This document shows, one piece after another, positions 24,796 through 37,698 of a DNA stretch of 64,000 nucleotides. Source of the DNA: Rhabdornis inornatus (lineage: Eukaryota > Chordata > Aves > Passeriformes > Rhabdornithidae); NCBI GenBank assembly GCA_013397075.1, contig VWZS01005946.1:341616-405615 (forward strand). The letters are read 5' to 3'. The notes under the pieces were generated by a model. It searched no databases. It was not told where the DNA came from and saw only the letters and a list, made by a program, of their open reading frames with translations. Position numbers and translations under genes: made by a program. Position 1 is the stretch's first letter, and every line of letters starts with the position of its first letter.

Positions 24796-27700
24796 GCATA
24801 ATGGGATCCTCACTCAGGTTTCCTATGGTATTGTCATTTTTGATACATATGACTAAGATACAAATATTCAAGCTTCTGTAGAAAATTTGAGTGGGAGAGT
24901 TTTTCTGATAGGTGAATGTACCACAGAAGAAAAAGGACTGTGACTGAGATAACACAGATTAATGTAGGAACACTGGCTGCCTAAAATTAGCCATTTTGTA
25001 GAGTAGACTGTTCCTTTGTTAAGTGACAATAAATAGGGTCCCCCTATGGCTGGTGTTGCACAGTCTTCAAGCCAGAGACCCTGCATTCTGGAGTAAGAAG
25101 ATAAAATAGGGGTGGGTGGCAGAAGCTCATCTGAAACTGGGGATACACAGAAGTATTTGGCAGAAACAAAATCTCAGAAGCCCCATTCCAGTGTTCTGGT
25201 CAGCTGTGGTGCTGTTTGAGGTGGACCAGTGTTTTCTCTCTCTCCTGAGGTCCTCTGGTTCATATCAGCTTGGGTCATTAGAAACTAGTAAGGACAAAGC
25301 TCAAAGACAGTGATGCAAAACTGTAAACATAGAACAACATCCTAGGGTTTCATAAACAGGTGAAGTACTGAACAGATGTAACAACTGGTTCGACTCACAT
25401 AGTTTTAAATGTAATTGGGTTCATCTGGCCTAACCTGTATTCTAAATCAGACACAGTCATTCATCATTCCACTTGTGGAGAGCACTTACTGTTTTTAGAG
25501 CCCAAATCACATGGCCAGTTTTCAGATATCCACCTAAGAACATTAACAATTCCTGCTTACAGTGCCCACTAGAAGTGTGGATGGAGACATGTACATCCAG
25601 CAAACAAGTTTGTATTACCCACTGTAGCAACAGAAGGCATCTGATTTTAATGGGAACACCATTTCTGACAATTCTGAGAATTAAGTCCTATATTTCTGAC
25701 AAGACACTATCTACATGTAGCAGTAATGACTGATCTGTAGACCTGCATTTAGGATCAATGGTATGGCTGCTTTCAGGTTTGAGAATGGAAGAGGAGAAGA
25801 TCTGGGCTGTTCTCAAACTAGTCTGTATTTTTCAATAATTGTGTGGATGAAAACAGCTGAAAAGGGATGATACAGAAGTATAACACTAATGAGCTCTATT
25901 AGTAGGGGGTAATGATAATAAAGGGAAATTAAGCAAATTTGCACAGTGTGGGAGAGAGCTTCAGGTGCAGATAAACATATCAACAACTCTGTGATGAGGT
26001 CAGACAGGAAAACTATGCTGCAGAAATAGATCACTGTAAATGGAGGCTGACTGGCTGTCATTTCTACCAAAACTTCTCTGAGAAAGAAACATCTTTAAAG
26101 TAAAGACTTTTGGCACAAAGTGGGAAGGCATCTTGTACAAGGGTCTTTACATATTCCTATTGCTTTGCGTAAGTGTCTGCAGCCACAGCTTGAAACAACA
26201 TATCAAAATAATAGACCTCCAAGCTAACCTGGAATGGACTCCTTATCAGAATCCTTATCAAAGATCCTTATCAGAATCTTTGTATTCCAGGTGCAGTGCT
26301 TTTCCAGATTTGTTAAGGCTGTTGTGTCTGATGATAGATTGGAACCCTGCTGCCTCCTTTCCAGACTTCTGAAACTTTTTTATAAACCTATAAGATCAGG
26401 AGCTCTACCAAGAGCCAGTGGTATAGCAAGACTGCATGAAGGAAAAGAAAACACCCAGGCTATCACCTGGCCTATAGTCAAGCCAATAATAGAGCACAGT
26501 GAGTAGAGGAGCACTTTTAAAGGGGAAGAAGGAACCATGCGCAATTTGTGCTTTCATCATACCTACCTCATGGCTGGCTGAACTGGTGTCTTTTCCTGAT
26601 CACTTATTTTCTAGACAAAGGAAACGCACAAGTGTTCCTTTGTCTGGATTTCAATGAAGCATTGAGCAGATATGAAGCTTTCACCTAGGACAGAGACAAT
26701 GAGAATTACCCAAAGAATTTTCAGGAGAGAAGTCCCAGAGACTACTGGCAAAATAAGGGTAAGAGCAAATAGCACCAAAAGAATTGACCTCGAAGAATAT
26801 ATAAGACCTGAGTCAATTTCAGGGAAATTATGTACACCACACCAGTGCTGTTGTGTGGCACAAAGTTTCCAATATAAACAAGTTTGTTCCATATCTGGGA
26901 AAAGATGATGAGGGGATGATAACTTTCATGATTTCTGGTGTCCGATCAAGGGCTGAGTGTAAAATATTTTTTTTTCTACTCATAGTGACTCAGATTTGAG
27001 TGTCTTGCTTTCATCTAACTGAGAGAAACTTTTTATTAAAAGTTTAAAGTAATTATTCTTTGAAACCTCTGTCCTTTTATCAAGTTTGCTGAAATCAACT
27101 GACAAGTTCAAAATTTTCAAAGGGAACAGAAAAATTAGTATGGTTTTTCTGCACATCTCCATACATTATTACATCACCTTTCTCCTCTAGAAAGCCTGAT
27201 ATAAAATATTCATGTATATATAAATGATGTACTAAATTATTTCTAATGTAGCACACAATGTATTTAATTATAATTAAATATTAATATAATGTTATGAAGA
27301 AGCACATTAAAAATAGCGTCTGAAAGGCTGCCACAAAAGAATGTTCTGTGTTGCTACTGAACATAAGAGCTGTCGTGTTTTAACCTCTGCTTGCAAGCAA
27401 ACCTTTTGTTTGATACTAAATTTGGGAACTCCCTTTGCTGAAGGACAATGGAAAAGAAGATTGGGTGAGCTGGCCTGGTTATCTTCGCTTTTGTTGTTTC
27501 TTGCAAGGTTAACTCTGTTTTCCTTGATGACAAGAAAAATACACCAAGGACAGAGGAAAGCCATCGAAAATACAGCTTCTGTGGCCTAGCACCAAGGCAC
27601 CAACTTTGCAGAACCCTTGTGCTGATCAGGGCACAACCAGCACCTGTGCTGATTGTCTCAGACTTTGTATTTGATTGCTGTCCTCAGATTGCTGTCCTCA

Positions 27701-28816
27701 CGCACACCATTAAAAACAATTAAACTACAAACCTAGCTACACACAAGCTGTGTTGGCTGCACAGCCTCTTCCAAGCAGAGGACAGATATTAAATTGTGTT
27801 TTGCTAGCTGAAGCAAGTCCTCTGTATTTGTCAACCGTAGCAGATGCACAAAAGCTTTTCTCCAAGAGGCGTCTAAACACTGCAAACCTAGACCAAATCA
27901 ATATTGTCTGCAGCAGGGTGCATCAACTACAGTTTAGGCACTAATGAGAATAAAGAGAGGAAAATGGAGGTGGAGGGAAAGGTAATGAAGCCAGGCAGCC
28001 AAAATAATTCCTCTCTTTCCCAGGTTACTACTCCAGGATACCGACTGTATTGCATCCTCTCTAGTTAGCTAGCTAGAAATCATTATTTAGAGCAAGGGAA
28101 AAAACAGGAGGAGGAAAGAAAAAAAAAACAAACCTGGTTGTCTTTTTTTCCTTTGCTGAGAGATCAGACTCCCAAAAACAAATTCTGTAACCTGGACATT
28201 CAGCAGTTTCCCTGGCTCAGTGAGCTAATCAGAAGACCTAACTGTCCAGTTGAGGTCAAAGGAACACTACTCAAATAAAATGTGTCCTCAGCTGGGTAAA
28301 ATATTTTCACAAGAATGAAATTGCCCTGTAGCATGGAAACCAAATGTTTCAGAAAGTACCTGTTTTGCTTTTGAAACAAGTGACATAACCAGATACAGAG
28401 AAAGTAGGCATCTTGTAGGGCATTCAGCTTTAACTTTTCCTGGTGTACTCCTTTACTTCCTGTGTCTATTCTCTCTTATCCTGCAATCCCTCTCCTGTCT
28501 TGTTCCTTTTCAAAAGAGGAACCAGTTGTTAATCATAGAATTACAGAATCAACAGAATCACACAGTGGTTTGGGTTGTCAGTGATTTTAAAGATAATTTC
28601 CCACCATCTATCTTGGGCAGGGTTGTTATCCACCAGTTCAAGTTGGCCAAGTCCCCATCCAACCTGGTCTTGGGCACTGCAAAGGATGGGGTGTCCACAG
28701 CTTCTCTAGGCAACCTGTTGCTATGTCTCACCACCCTCTCAGTACAGAATTTCTTCCTAATATCTGATTCAAACCTGTCCTCTTTCCAGTTAAAGCCATT
28801 GCTCCTTGTTCCGTCA

Positions 28817-29239
28817 CTATCTTATGAAAAACTCCTCTATTTTTTTAGCTCCATTTAAACATTGGAAAGCCACAATGAGGTCAACCATCCCCAAATCTTC
28901 TCCAGACTGAAACAGCCCCAACTGTCTCAGCCTGTTTTCATTGAAGAGATGCTCCATCCCTCTAATCATCTTCAGGGACCTCGTCTGGATCTGCTCCAAG
29001 AGGCCCATGTTTTTCCTATGTTGACAACCCCAGAGCTGGATGCAGTACCCCAGATGGGGTCTCATGATACCAGAATAGAGCAGAATCCCCTCCCTCGCCC
29101 TCTGCCCACACTGCTTGGTGCAGCCCAGGATAAGGTCAGGTTTGTGGGCTGCAAGTGCACATGGCCGGGTCATGTCCAACCTCTCACCCACAAGAACCCC
29201 CAAGTCCTTCTCCCCAGTGAGTGCTCTCAGTGAGTTCAT
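28817..29239 (-). pseudogene. CR1 ORF2 remnant: C-terminal part of the reverse-transcriptase protein
   Basis: This is a 140-codon minus-strand open piece of the CR1 ORF2 protein. It includes the EKDLGVLV motif, the RPHLGYCIQLW motif (a 'YC.Q.W' landmark of the CR1 thumb/connection region) and the C-terminal RLRQLGLFQ block. All of these are family landmarks that I recognise. The full protein would be about 900 residues or more with an N-terminal endonuclease, so this is a fragment of a dead element. It has no independent start and should not be annotated as a host gene. Confidence 0.85.
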
Positions 29240-29367
29240 CTCCCAGTCTGTATTTACATCTGGGATTGACCCAACTCAGGTGCAGCAGCTGACACTTGGA
29301 CTTGTTGAACTTCATGAAGTTCATTGTCTCAATTCTCAAGTTCATCCAGGTCCCTCTGGATGGCATC

Positions 29368-29660
29368 TCATCCTTCTGTTGTGTCAGCTGCACTGCTCAG
29401 CTTTGTGTCATCTCCAAACCTGCTGGGGATGCACTCAATGCCACTGTCTGTGTCATTGATGAGGGTATTGAAGAGCATTGGTCCCAGCAGAGAGCCCTGA
29501 CAAACATCACTTGTCACCAGCTTCCACCTGACATAGAGCCACATCCATCCAGCCAATTCCTTATCCACTGAATAGTCCATCTATTAAATCCATGTCTCTC
29601 TGGTTTGGACATCAGGATGTGATGTGGGACTGTATCAAAATCCTTACAGAAATCTAGGTA
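29368..29660 (-). pseudogene. CR1 ORF2 remnant: reverse-transcriptase catalytic core
   Basis: The minus strand here encodes the CR1 polymerase core in broken frames. A LDF-K-FDTVPHHIL block (about 29600-29660, motif A region) is followed by GSLLGPMLFN (motif B) and then FGDDTKLS. The last corresponds to the catalytic FADD box, here with glycine instead of the usual alanine. The order and spacing are those of LINE reverse transcriptase. Stops and frame changes separate the pieces. The neighbouring remnant at 28817-29239 continues the same protein. Confidence 0.85.
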
Positions 29661-30480
29661 AGAGACATCTGCCAGTTCTTCCCCTGTTGATCATGGCCAT
29701 CAATCCATCACAGAAGGTCTCCAGATTGCCCTTAGTAAAGAAAGCTATGCTGGATGTCTCAGATCACCCCCTAGTCTTGCATGTGCATTGAAATTGATTC
29801 AATGAGGATCTGCTCCATCATTTTCCCAGGCATGATGGTGAGGTGAGGCTTACTGGTCTGTAGTTCCCTGGATCTTCCATTCACCCTTTTCTAGAATACG
29901 AGTGACATTTCCTTTTTCCAGTCACTGAGGACTTTGCCTGACCACTGTGAGTTTTCAAATACAGTGTATAATGTTTTGGTAGCAATATCAGCCAATTCCC
30001 TCAGGGCCCTGGGATGTATGTTGTCAGACCCCATAGACTTGTGCCTATTCAGTTTCATCAGGTGGTCTTGAACCTGCTCTTTGCTTACACTGGGAGGGAC
30101 TTAATTTCCCCAACTCCCACCTGGAGGTTCAGGGACTTGAGAGAAATGGGAAGCCTGACTGCCAGTGGAGACTGAGGCAAAGAACTCACTGAGTACCTCT
30201 ACCTTCTCCAGATCCTTGTCACCTGCTCACCCTTCTCGTTTTTCAGGGGGTACACTCTCCTTGGCTTTTCTTTTCTGACTCATTTACATATATAGTTTCT
30301 CTTTGTTATTCTTTACATCCCTTGCCAAGTTCTGTTCCATTTGTGTCTTACATTTGCTGATCCCATCTCTAAATATCTGAACTGTATGCCTGTACTCTCC
30401 TTAGGCCATATATCCCTGGTTCCATTCTCTGGGTATTTCCAGCTCAGTGTAATCCTCTTCCTATTATAGGAACTTCTGGG

Positions 30481-33258
30481 GACTTGAATAAGCCAAGAAT
30501 TAATAAATAATAATTATGCACAAAGCACATAACCATGGTAGCCAGGTTCACATTAGCATTTCCCAGCTTTCAAGTGCCCAGCCATGCAACATTTATACAC
30601 TTTTAACACTGGTTTTTGAAATTGTTTATGAAGCACTTAGCACATAAAAAGCCCCTGTTTAAATGGCATGGATTTATTATTAATAGTAATAATGCAGGTG
30701 CAGCAGCAGGCAAGCACAATTGCCTTTTTGAGATTACAACAAAACCAAAAAAGTGTTTGAAGCTCTAGCTCCAACAGAAATAAATAGAAGCCCTTTGGTG
30801 ACAAGTTCTTGTCTCAACACTAAAAAAAGTTTAAGAAAGCCAGAGTGGCATGGGAAATAGTTATGCATGGAGGAGTTGCTGGCTAATGTCCTGTACATTT
30901 GGGACACTTGATAATCCATGATAATGAAAGCTTTATAATGCCTAAATGGGAAGCAGAGTTTCTAAGTCCCTGTGCAGTGTGAAATAAACAAGACCAGGAT
31001 GGTGTATTTCAGCTGACACAAGTAAAAGTGGCAAAGAAGTAGCAGCAAGACATGCTCTAGCACAAACTAACAAGCTTTGTACTATTCCACTCAACATCTC
31101 CACTTCTTCCCTTACACACAGGAAGCAATTCGTGACAGATGGCTATACTAGAGACTCATGAAAAAGGTCTCTCTCCTCTTACTCTGCTCAACAGAGGAAA
31201 TGGTGTCACCCCCTACACTTTCGTACAGTTATTTCTCATAGCCCCAGCCATCTGCTGAAGACAAACAGATAAAGAGCCAAGGTATCTATACGCCACCTCA
31301 CCCCACGCTGGCCAAGTGAAGGACAAGGCTGCCTTGTGTTCCCCTTTCCAGTCCTTGTATCACATCCAAGAAACCTTAGGAAAAATAACAAAGGCAGCAA
31401 ATATCCTCGGTGCTCAACTGCTGGGCAAGGCAATTGCAAAAATCCCTCATCTGAAGAGCTGAAAGGAAATGAGCAGAGACCACCACGTGCCACACAGCTG
31501 CTGGAGCAGCAGGCCAGCTGAGAGGTTATGGCTCAGGGCTAGGACAGAACCACAGGGCCACTCAGCTAGAAACATTACTGGTCACCTAGCACCAGACAGT
31601 TTTATCCCCTTCCAGGGGGCTAGAGATCAAATCTATTATATAATGGCTTCATTTAGCAAGCCACAACTACACAAGCTCTGAGAGGATAGAGGAGAGCTTG
31701 TTTCATCAAGTTCCATTCTACTTTGAAGCCCTGTTCTGTCCTGGCATCCTACCATTCTCCAGAAACTGCTCCCACAAAAGCTCTTCAGACTCCAGTTTCA
31801 GAGAGCATGTAGTTAGGTCCTGAGGACAACGGAGTGAATATTAAACAGTGTTCATCCCTGGGTTTCTGATTAATTTCCTACATCTGTGCTTCTCTAAATC
31901 AGTCTTCAAATTAGAAGCAAATATTCATAATTTCCTGCCTTTCTTTCCCCTGAATATCTAATTCAGACTCATGGGCTGGTATCTTTTCTACTCTGCACTG
32001 GTAAAGATGCCAATGTGACTGCTGACTGGTGGTGTGTTGAATAGTGCATCTACACCTACCACAAGCCAAAAATCTCCAGCAGTATTTCTATGGCTCTAGA
32101 CAGATTTGGGCTGTCAATTTAAAAACAGGCTTGCAGCTGTAAACAAATGCATGACAAAACTCCTTCCAGAACATTGGATAAAAGCTTCTCTTGGTGCCCT
32201 GGCAGGAAAAGCTAGCCAACAACCACACTTGAGGGGGAATCAGAGAAGGAATGTGGATCGAGTTATGCATCATTACTTCTCTGAAGCTCCATGGGGATGC
32301 AAGGAAGTAAAAAGATCCAACACTATTGCCACCATCCAGATGGGTATAGGAGGCTCTGTAATAAGCTGGCAAAAGATACATGAACACTTATGGGCTTGTA
32401 TTGATTACTTACATGGGATTTAGGGCCTCACTGGGAAACAATCACAGACCACCACAACCACTAATAGTGCAAACACAGTATGAGAGGCCTGAACTGCAAA
32501 GAATCCAAACCCAAGCTCATAGAAGTCAGACAGAGTCTTTCTAATGACTTCCAAACACTAGAAATTTTAAAGAAAAAATAATTCTGATCACTCTTTTGCT
32601 AACAGTTAGCTATAGCTTACTGAGTAAGACCTCTACAGTTCAATACAAGTTGCTAACCCAGTAATAGCTATATAGCTACTGCATCAGTTCGTCTGTATTC
32701 TCTCCATAGGTGAACTTCAGTGATGAAGCTTCTTCTTGGTTTTGAAAATAAAAATTGTAACAGTCTTACCCAAGAGTGTTAACTCAGGCCATTTTAGCTG
32801 TCAATGCTGTTGCATAAATTTCAGCAGCCTGAAGGGATTTAGCATACAAAGGGCAGTGTTGAACAGCAGTGAATTAAGTCAAGCAGTAATATTTCTCAAA
32901 AGAACTAGATTGTAGGTCAGGTATCTTGTAGCATTTTATTAATGAGCTAGAAGATAAGGGTCAGCCTTTGTGTGCTATTTAAATTCATAGAAACATTGAA
33001 CTAGGAAGTGTTAAAACCATCTCTGGGATATCAGAAGTGGTATGGAAAACAGACAAAAAAAGAAATGCATGGTTCACTTGAAAATTGCCCACATTCCTGC
33101 ATCTCAGAAAAAGATCCAGTTCTTCTGTGGATAAAGAATATTTTTTTGGGCGGGCATATAACTAACAAGTAATACTTATTCCTACTTACAAAATGAGCTT
33201 TGGTGGGGTTTGAACATCATTACTATACTTAATTTGCACCTTGAGAAACATTCAGACA
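30481..33258. other. Intergenic DNA, no gene recognised
   Basis: Nothing recognisable. Frames are at most about 105 codons (32106-32423, plus) and are overlapped by an equally long frame on the other strand (32088-32387), a chance pattern. Confidence 0.55.
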
Positions 33259-34034
33259 TGATTTCAGCTAGGATAGAGCTGGTTTTCTTAGCAGCTGGTA
33301 CAGTGCTGTATTTTGGATTTTCTACGAGAATAATGTTATCCCACACTGATGTCTTAACAGCTAGTAAGTAGTCAAGGGCATTCTCGGAGTCAAGAATATT
33401 TCAGTTTCCTGTGCTCTCCCAGTAACCAGGTTCACAAGAGGCTGGGAGGAAAGACAGCTAGGACATCTGATTTGAACTTACCAAATTGATATTCCATACC
33501 ATAGAGCATCATGCTCATCATATAAAGCCGGGAGAAGAGGGGACGTTCAAAGTGATGGCATTTTCTTCCCAAGTAACCATTATATGTGACAGAGCCCTGC
33601 TTTCCTAGAGATAGTTGAACACCTGCCTGACAGTGGGAAGTGGTGAAAGAATCCCTTCTTTTGCTTTTCTTGTGTATGTGGCTTTTGCTTTTCCTAACAA
33701 ACTATCTTTATCTCAACCCAGGNTCATATAAAGCCGGGAGAAGAGGGGACGTTCAAAGTGATGGCATTTTCTTCCCAAGTAACCATTATATGTGACAGAG
33801 CCCTGCTTTCCTAGAGATAGTTGAACACCTGCCTGACAGTGGGAAGTGGTGAAAGAATCCCTTCTTTTGCTTTTCTTGTGTATGTGGCTTTTGCTTTTCC
33901 TAACAAACTATCTTTATCTCAACCCAGGAGTTTTCTCACTTTCACTCTTTCGATTCTCTTTCCCATCCCACTTTGGGGAGAGTGAGACAGTGCCTGTGTG
34001 GTGCTCAGTTGCCACCTGGGGTTAAACCATGACA
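33259..34034 (+). mobile_element. Solo LTR of an avian ERV family, plus strand (contains a false duplication)
   Basis: It starts TGATTTCAGCTAGGATAGAG and ends ...ggggttaaaccatgaca, the recognisable start and end of the same avian LTR family as at 21418-21963. A cataccatagagcatcatgc block followed by tataaag fits the promoter region. The apparent length of 776 bp is inflated by a duplicated 205-bp segment around an N (see the next entry); the corrected length is about 570 bp, close to the 546 bp of its relative. No retroviral coding sequence adjoins it. Target duplications are not evident (agaca on the left, gattt on the right). Confidence 0.78.
33518..33928. other. False tandem duplication across an N (2 x 205 bp)
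   Basis: Bases 33518-33722 recur without any difference I can see at 33724-33928, separated only by the N at 33723. Two identical copies meeting at a single unknown base are the signature of overlapping contig ends that were scaffolded instead of merged. The second copy carries the sequence through to the end of the LTR. Confidence 0.88.
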
Positions 34035-37000
34035 GATTTTATGTATATGTAGTGTTGGAGTTTTTTGGTTTTATTTTTTATTTTGTTTCTAAAGTTGTAA
34101 CTAACTTGCAACGGCCAAAATTCAGGTCATGTTTCTCTTTAGAGGAAGAACATTATTCTTCAAACTGACAAGGAGATGCAAATAGGAAAAAAACAGATTT
34201 AAATTTTCAATTTTGTGTTATTATAAAAACTTGGACCCCCTGTCATCTCTGTGGTAGCTTTCAAGACCTACTAAACACAGCTTGCTAAAAAACAACTCAG
34301 ACATACCATAAGACCCCTCTTTCAACAAAAAATCTGAAAATGAAAACAGGTGAGCTTTTGTCCTTCCACTCGACATTGAATTTCCATCTTCCCTGGACTC
34401 ACCCTTGGCATTTTGCTTTGACAGTGATGTTGCCCTAGTGTGATTCCTCACCTGACACTGTCCCCTGGCACTTGGAGCCAATAAATCCTGCACTGTTGTG
34501 GGTCACACATTAGTGTAAGCTGAACGGCCTGGCAAGGAACCAGCTAGAGCAACCTTTGCTTGTGTTGTTAACAGTTACCAGGGCCATTCTTCAAAGCATA
34601 AGCAAAATTAAAGGAGTCAGGTGAGTAATCTTTGTTTACCTCTTGAAGTCCCACAGGCCCCTGGCCTGCTCTCTTGGAATTATCTGGGGAATTGCTGCAG
34701 AACAGATCCATCATCACATCATCCAAAATGAAATCTCTCAGTTATCTGATGCTTGATCGAAACATGGCAGAGCCATTATGGACACAATATCCTTCTCCTG
34801 TCCTTCATGAACTCATGAAGGCCGCCCAGCTTACAGGGCTAATGGCAAACTTTGGCAGAAAACACAATGTTTGGTGAAACCTTTCCTTTGCTTTTCAAGA
34901 TTGTTGCAAGTACTCTTAGACAGATATGACCATGTTGGTCCCTTTCACCAGATATTTGCCTTCAGGATCTTCAGACCTCTTATTCCACATAATGATTCCT
35001 CATCAGTCCCTGTCGTGCTGCAACCTCTCCAAATCTCTTTGATCTTCACCCAGTGCTTCCCAAGAGCAGGGCATGGAAAGTAACATTGTCCACATGCTCT
35101 GCACAGCTCTTGCTCTCAGTAAGACCTTTCTTGATGTAGGACCCCTGTGCTCTCCCTCTGCCTTCATTTCTTCTTCCGCTGAGTGCATAAGAAATGTTTT
35201 TCTCCTCCTCCTTTGGCACTCAGATCTGTTCTCCAGTCCTAAAGACAGTTTTACTGTGTTCCACAGGACTATCCTTGAGCTATGCATACACATTTTCTGG
35301 ATATCAGACTTCTCCACATCTTGGCTTGCCCTCCAGTACCCTTACAGAGTTTGATTTCCACCAGGTAGGCTTTGCCTCCAAGCAGTTTTCAGGAAGTCTC
35401 CATCAACCTCTTCTTTTTCTAGTATAGGGAGCTCTTTTATACTGAATCTCCCAGCTACTCCAACTGTCTTTGCTGCTCTGCACTCCTCCTCCTGGTTATT
35501 TCTTCTACAAGTCTGTCTGTTTCTAGTCCTCCTCTCAGCGCTTCGCTCGTCCCAGTGCCACCTCCCATATGTCACTCCTGCCTAGGCATAAAGTTCATTC
35601 TCAAGCTGCACAACCCACAGCAGAAACATGGCTTCTCTCCACAGCATGCAAGTGCTACATGAAGCAAGACACTTGAACTTGAGGGGATTGCCTGTGCTGA
35701 GACTTGATGTATTAACAATAGCTAAAATAATCAAAGTTCCACCTGGGAAGTACGTGACTCAGCTGCTGTCACAAAAAGTACATTAATTATGTTACAGAAC
35801 AGTGGGTCAGAGAGGTTCTTGTGGTAGTCGGAGATACATTTAGCATTTTAAGGTAATTTTCAGCATCTAGACTTGGACCCCGATAGTACTGAATCAGCAC
35901 TGAAATAACTCTGAACAGCAAGTGCCACAACATTGGGCATCTGCTAAAACACCATTACAGAAGCTCCCATCCACTATGCCAAGAAATAGAATATATCTCT
36001 CTTCCTGAGCATAGGTTCACAGATCTATTGTAAGCAAACATTTCAGCTCACTTACAGTTCATGACCATTCATGCTTGTCAATCAGCAACAGGAGCAACCC
36101 TCTGCCTGCCCACCCAGCAGAGCAAACAGCAAAAACATGGTCCACGTGAATGCAGACACAGTGGGAAGGTAACTGCATATTGTACTCAGGCTATAAGAGG
36201 GTGATGTGGGTATTGGTCAAGTGAAACAGAAGAGCCAGATCCTGCCTCTACCCAGCCTCATGGACTTACTTTTATATGTGTGGTGATGCATCCTCTCTCC
36301 CCATCTCAAACTTCAAGTCACACCATGATCTCAGAAATGCTGGCTAGGCCTCAGCCTTGATTAACAGCACCTGGCCTCTGCTGATGAGAAACCCAGTCTG
36401 CTCCCAGGAACTGATGCTGTCCAATGAGTGCCTCCTTTTAACAAATACCATTTCCCTTGCTTGCATAACCACCAAAGTGGAATAATAATTGATCGTCAAA
36501 TTTTCAAAGAAAGCTACCAATCTGAATTTCAGACAGGAAGAAAAATTACTATGACTAAATCCCACTCTCTTGCTACCCCACAAATAGTGATCCTAGGAGA
36601 AAACCTTTGACCTGGTCCACAGCGAGCTGTGACCAGCACCTCCCTGAGTGGAGCCTCTCAGAACTCCGGGTTTCAGTTTGTTGTGTGCAATTTACAGAGT
36701 ACTTCTCTGAAAGTCTAAGCAAGCTCAAACATCAACTTTCTTGTACTCCAAAGTTTGTCTTCACAAACCTTTGCAGTGTAACAGACAGATTTTCCATATT
36801 TATTTTTTCTGCTAATTATAAACTAGTGTCCTGTGTTTTTTCCAGGGTACTTTTGTTTTAGAACACACAATTATATTTTTTTTCTTGCAGGCATGCTCAC
36901 AGGCATGAAACCTTACAATTAGAACAAGATGACTGTCTCACTAAGGAGGTCAGTAATCCACACATCCATGTTTTTATTTTGTACTGATCTGCAGCAGCAG

Positions 37001-37698
37001 CAAAAATCTCAGTCTCTGCAAAGATCTTGTAGCTTCTTTATGCAACAGTGATACTTGGAACAACTACAGTTGTTTCACTCCGTCCTTCCTCTTCTGCTTC
37101 AAGAACAATGAAGTGTAATCAGTCAGAGGCCAACCTCCCTGCAGCCACATAGCTGCCATGCTCAAGAATATAAATGGGCCACAATGTTGAAGGTGTCCTG
37201 CCTAAGAGAAAGAACTGGGGACAGGTGGAACAGTGGTGGCATTATCTGCTATTGCTGTGCAAAGCAGAAATTTGCAAGTCTAAGGCTGAGAAGGTAGAAG
37301 GGGGGCACTCATACCAAGACTGAAAAGGCAGGAGCAGAACACATGGGTGTTGGTGGACGTGATTTTTAAAAGCCAGCCCAGGAAACAGGCCATTCTCAGA
37401 AAGTACCTGTTACAACTAACCAGTGTAGAGCTCTGAAGAATGGGCCTGATTGAAAAATGCTGTTGATCCAGGACAGAGACAAAAAGAGATTGTGCAGGTA
37501 CCACACAGCTAAGGCAACGCTCTCTGCAAAAACCTGTGCTAGATTCTCTCTGCTTCCTTTTTTCTATCAGTAGAGAGTCCAGTTGCAGAGTGGAGAATTA
37601 ACTCCTGGAGAATTCAATTCACTGATTGGAAGCAGTGAGCCAGCTCTTCTTACTGAGAGCAAAAAAGCTAAATTTGAAAGCAGGTTTTCCATTACTCA
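34035..37698. other. Intergenic DNA, no gene recognised
   Basis: I recognise no domain in any frame. The frames at 34871-35575 overlap on opposite strands (104 codons minus, 93 codons plus) and have no family signature. A polypyrimidine run followed by ttgcag at about 36870-36890 resembles a splice acceptor, but no coding exon follows. Confidence 0.5.
37694..37698. repeat. Left target-site duplication (actca)
   Basis: It matches 39363-39367 exactly, immediately outside the two ends of the LTR at 37699-39362. Five-base duplications are usual for ERVL-like integrases. Confidence 0.85.

Larger units (their letters stand above)
21964..28526. other. Intergenic DNA with two short CR1 tails
   Basis: No gene recognised. 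Frames are at most about 110 codons and overlap on opposite strands. Small tandem repeats occur at about 23098-23130 (a 17-bp unit twice), 26238-26278 (a ccttatcagaatc unit) and 27673-27700 (14 bp, gattgctgtcctca, twice). The two CR1 tails are listed separately. Confidence 0.55.
28527..30480 (-). mobile_element. CR1 LINE, 5'-truncated, about 1.95 kb
   Basis: The left edge (about 28530) is the reversed CR1 3' tail, aatcatagaattacagaatc. Moving right, the minus strand runs through the 3' third of CR1 ORF2 and continues upstream through reverse-transcriptase sequence to about 30480, where the cccttgccaagttctgttcc block is still CR1-like. CR1 encodes an endonuclease and reverse transcriptase, and copies are normally 5'-truncated, as here. 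The reading frame is broken into pieces, so the copy is dead. No internal promoter or 5' end is present. The right edge is approximate. Confidence 0.9.

Noticed and set aside
32985..33025. Possible CR1 tail (attcatagaaacattgaacta)
   Set aside because: It resembles the reversed CR1 3' end only weakly over a few tens of bases, too little to call.
36870..36890. Polypyrimidine-ttgcag run resembling a splice acceptor
   Set aside because: No coding exon follows and no matching donor can be linked. Such runs are common in AT-rich DNA.
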